From Welwitschia mirabilis (lineage: Eukaryota; Gnetophyta; Gnetopsida; Welwitschiales), in the NCBI GenBank assembly GCA_051453625.1, contig JBOZIK010000001.1:106838426-106858883 (forward strand): a stretch of 20,458 bases of DNA, written 5' to 3'. The first letter of the stretch is position 1. Every line of letters begins with the position of its first letter. The position numbers and the translations under genes are program-made. Below, piece after piece: positions 18,378 to 20,458 of the stretch. Below the pieces are notes generated by a model. That model ran no database searches, was not told where the DNA came from, and saw only the letters and a program-made list of their open reading frames with translations.

Positions 18378-19079
18378 CTCTTTTTTTTAACCCTATTTTG
18401 TAATGTGTCTTTTTGAACCTTCTTATGTAAAGGATATAGCTTTTAAACTTTAATTTTTGGATTACAAAGGGTAATAACAATAGAATACGAGCTTCATAAT
18501 TCTAATTTTATTCATAGTATAAGAAATTTACAATCTAGGAAACTTGTTATTAAAAAAATGAGCTCAAAATGTAATTAATTAAAAGAGTGAATTAGAAGAA
18601 AGGGTTATGGAATCTACCACCACAACACTACTGGGAATTTCCCCATCTTACCATCCAATGTTGGGTTATTTCAAAGAANNNNNNNNNNNNNNNNNNNNNN
18701 NNNNNNNNNNNNNNNNNNNNNNNNNNNNNNNNNNNNNNNNNNNNNNNNNNNNNNNNNNNNNNNNNNNNNNNNNNNNNNCTCTTTTTTTTAACCCTATTTT
18801 GTAATGTGTCTTTTTCAACCTTCTTATGTAAAGGATATAGCTTTTAAACTTTAATTTTTGGACTACAAAGGGTAATAACAATAGAATACGAGCTTCATAA
18901 TTATAATTTTATTCATAGTATAAGAAATTTACAATCTAAGAAATTTATTATTAGAAAAATGAGCTCAAAATGTAATTAATTAAAAGAGTGAATTAGGAGA
19001 AAGGGTTATGGAATCTAGCATCACAACACTACTGGGAATTTCCCCATCTTACCATCCAATGTTGGATTATTTCAAAGAA
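18378..19079. repeat. 301-bp duplication flanking an assembly gap
   Basis: Positions 18378-18678 and 18779-19079 align over 301 bases with no indel and about 11 mismatches by eye (3.7%), separated by exactly 100 N. The pattern suits two haplotypes of one locus joined end to end, or a real recent tandem duplication. The segment itself shows no gene; it contains ACACTACTGGGAATTTCCCC near its right end. Confidence 0.85.
18679..18778. other. Assembly gap, 100 N
   Basis: Run of exactly 100 N with near-identical 301-bp flanks. Confidence 0.99.
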
Positions 19080-19317
19080 CGGGAACATTTGGAATTAGTA
19101 TATCATCAATTATTATTCAAACTATGCAAACTTTCAATTTTACTTTCATGAAATAATACTTGAGTGATTTCTTCTAGGATTCATCTATACAATGTAACTT
19201 GTCATATCCTCTTAATACAAAATTTAATAGATTCATATTCTTGATTATGCACAAACACTTCTTGTTTGTTATATAATGCAGTGCCACAACCATTCATTAA
19301 TGTCTTATGTTATTCAA

Positions 19318-19327
19318 NNNNNNNNNN
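19318..19327. other. Assembly gap, 10 N
   Basis: Run of 10 N. Low-complexity T-rich sequence follows, which may explain the local failure. Confidence 0.99.
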
Positions 19328-19352
19328 TTCTTTTTTAATGTTGTCTTTTTAA

Positions 19353-19372
19353 TTTTTTTTTTTTTTTTTTTT
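19353..19372. repeat. Poly(T) tract, 20 bases
   Basis: Twenty uninterrupted T. On the minus strand it would read as a poly(A) tail, but no LINE or SINE body is recognisable beside it. Confidence 0.9.
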
Positions 19373-20059
19373 GTCAATTAGTCTTTCACTTAATGAATCA
19401 ACCTTTTTCCAAAGGTTGCCGACTTTTTACTTTTATCAACTTTTTAATCACTACTTATGCCACAAACATAATAGAAGAAATTAACTTGGACAATTTTCTT
19501 CATAAAAAGGAAGATCATCCTTTTGTCATTGTGTAAATTCTTCTTAGATTCATTCCTTTGTTTAATTTAGGATACTACTTTATTATCTTTAAATTAATTC
19601 ATGTTTAAATTCATATGTGTTATCATGACTTATAACCTTTTTATTTTGGCCAAACTTTTTATTTTGGGCATTAAAAGCAGTAATTTTAAATGGAACCAAT
19701 CTTAATACATTTCCATTTGTATAAGTTTCTTATATCTATGATTATTTTTTTTAGTACCAATATGTTAATTAGATTCTTGTTTTTAATCATGTAATTTCTT
19801 ACTTGATTACTTTAATAATCAATTAATGCTTTTAGAAATGGGAATCTAAGTTAGTTAAAATGAAAACATATGAAAATCAAGGAAAAAGTTAAAATAAATT
19901 AAACCAAAGCCCCATGCATCTAATATCATGATGTTCTATCACAAGTTCATCAGGGCAAATTTTCCTAATAGGCGCCTTCGATAATGAAATATTGTAGCTA
20001 TGAAAATTCTACTAGAGGCTTAGTTGGCCATGGTCTAGCTTCAGCTGTGGATCCTTATG

Positions 20060-20458
20060 CTCTTGGTAGTGGCTACATGTAATGTCAGAATTCTCTACAG
20101 TTGTAAATCATTAAACTTTATGCTCTGATACCAAAATGTGATATCCTAAATTTCATAGTTAAAACTTCAAGACTTACTTTATTGCTCTGATACCAAAATG
20201 AAACGTCCTAAATTTCTAAAGTTGAAAATCTTCAAACTCAATCCTCTGATACCAAAATGTAAAGGTTTGAAATTCTACCGTTGAAAAATCTCGATAAAAT
20301 TTGTTACTTTGATACTTAAAATATAATAATCCAAAATTTCTATGGTTTAAAATCCTCATAAACTTGAAGCTATAATACCAAAATGTAATGCCTCAAAATC
20401 TAATAGTTAAAAAATTCAAACTCACTTGGGTATCTAAATTATAAAACCTCTCTATTAA
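20060..20458. repeat. Minisatellite of about 62-bp units carrying a tRNA-Met primer-site motif
   Basis: Units begin at about 20060, 20123, 20185, 20244, 20307, 20370 and 20431 (spacing 59-63), and the array runs off the window. Units 2, 3 and 4 start CTCTGATACCAAAATG exactly; units 5 and 6 start CTTTGATACTTAAAAT and CTATAATACCAAAATG; the first and last are degenerate. Most then continue with variants of TAATATCCTAAATTTCTA, GTTGAAAATC and CAAACTCA. CTCTGATACCA is the 3' end of plant initiator tRNA-Met, so the minus strand carries TGGTATCAGAG, the primer binding site used by many plant retrotransposons, followed in the unit by a TGT-start sequence like an LTR edge. The array therefore probably arose from a retrotransposon LTR/primer-site junction. 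Confidence 0.75.

Larger units (their letters stand above)
19080..20059. other. Gene-free stretch
   Basis: AT-rich with no recognisable gene. Holds a 10-N gap at 19318-19327 and a run of 20 T at 19353-19372. The part from about 19905 to 20059 is noticeably less AT-rich and flanks the minisatellite, but its six frames show no known protein. Confidence 0.35.

Noticed and set aside
18626-18650. CACTACTGGGAATTTCCCC (again at 19027) as a possible CACTA terminus
   Set aside because: The first bases fit a CACTA end, but I found no subterminal repeats and no matching opposite end, so it is probably chance.
18607-18881. Frames 18607-18804 (plus) and 18666-18881 (minus)
   Set aside because: Created by the N run inside the duplicated segment.
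1-20458. CRISPR arrays, bacterial operons, tRNA or rRNA genes
   Set aside because: None seen. The only regular repeat is the gapless minisatellite at the right end, and no cloverleaf or rRNA-like conserved block was recognised.

Overview
This is plant nuclear DNA: very AT-rich, without bacterial-type gene packing, and made almost entirely of old transposable elements of families typical of flowering plants (Athila/Tat-type Ty3/gypsy, Ty1/copia and CACTA). Several 100-base N runs are assembly gaps, three of them flanked by the same sequence on both sides. I found no intact host gene, tRNA, rRNA or CRISPR. The species cannot be named from this window. All family comparisons rest on remembered consensus patterns, not on a search.

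Layout. Positions 1-1259 look like the end of a CACTA DNA transposon: a terminal CACTATAGGAAA on the minus strand at 1259 and subterminal repeats at about 1029-1250. Two coding-like stretches lie in or beside it, a 92-codon open frame leaving the left edge (minus) and a 57-codon open stretch at 473-646 (plus). The CACTA end abuts the gag gene of a minus-strand Athila-like element ('element B'), which runs 5' LTR about 4243-2830, leader, then gag 1952-1264. Element B in turn abuts a gag/protease-junction fragment of another minus-strand Athila-like element (4281-4562). From about 4.6 to 8.0 kb there is AT-rich DNA with degenerate repeats and no recognisable gene. A Ty1/copia integrase fossil lies on the minus strand at 8070-8760.

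The main feature is a plus-strand Athila-like element ('element A'): 5' LTR about 9507-10822 with a TATA box, leader, gag with an intact CCHC knuckle (12586-12627), aspartic protease, reverse transcriptase, RNase H and integrase, with pol ending near 16800. It is broken throughout by stops and frameshifts, and several catalytic residues are lost. No 3' LTR was found. The LTR of element B is related to that of element A: same TGTTGT start, a TATAAATACC box at a similar depth and similar sequence after the LTR end.

From 16.8 to 20.0 kb nothing is recognisable except a 301-bp segment present on both sides of a gap. At the right edge (20060-20458) is a minisatellite of about 62-bp units, most of which carry CTCTGATACCA or a close variant, the sequence of the 3' end of initiator tRNA-Met; read on the other strand this is a retrotransposon primer binding site motif.

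No gene here appears to work with another as a pathway. The biology is layered transposon insertion followed by decay. The points most worth checking are the left-edge open frames, the primer-binding-site minisatellite, the nested junctions and the gap artefacts.
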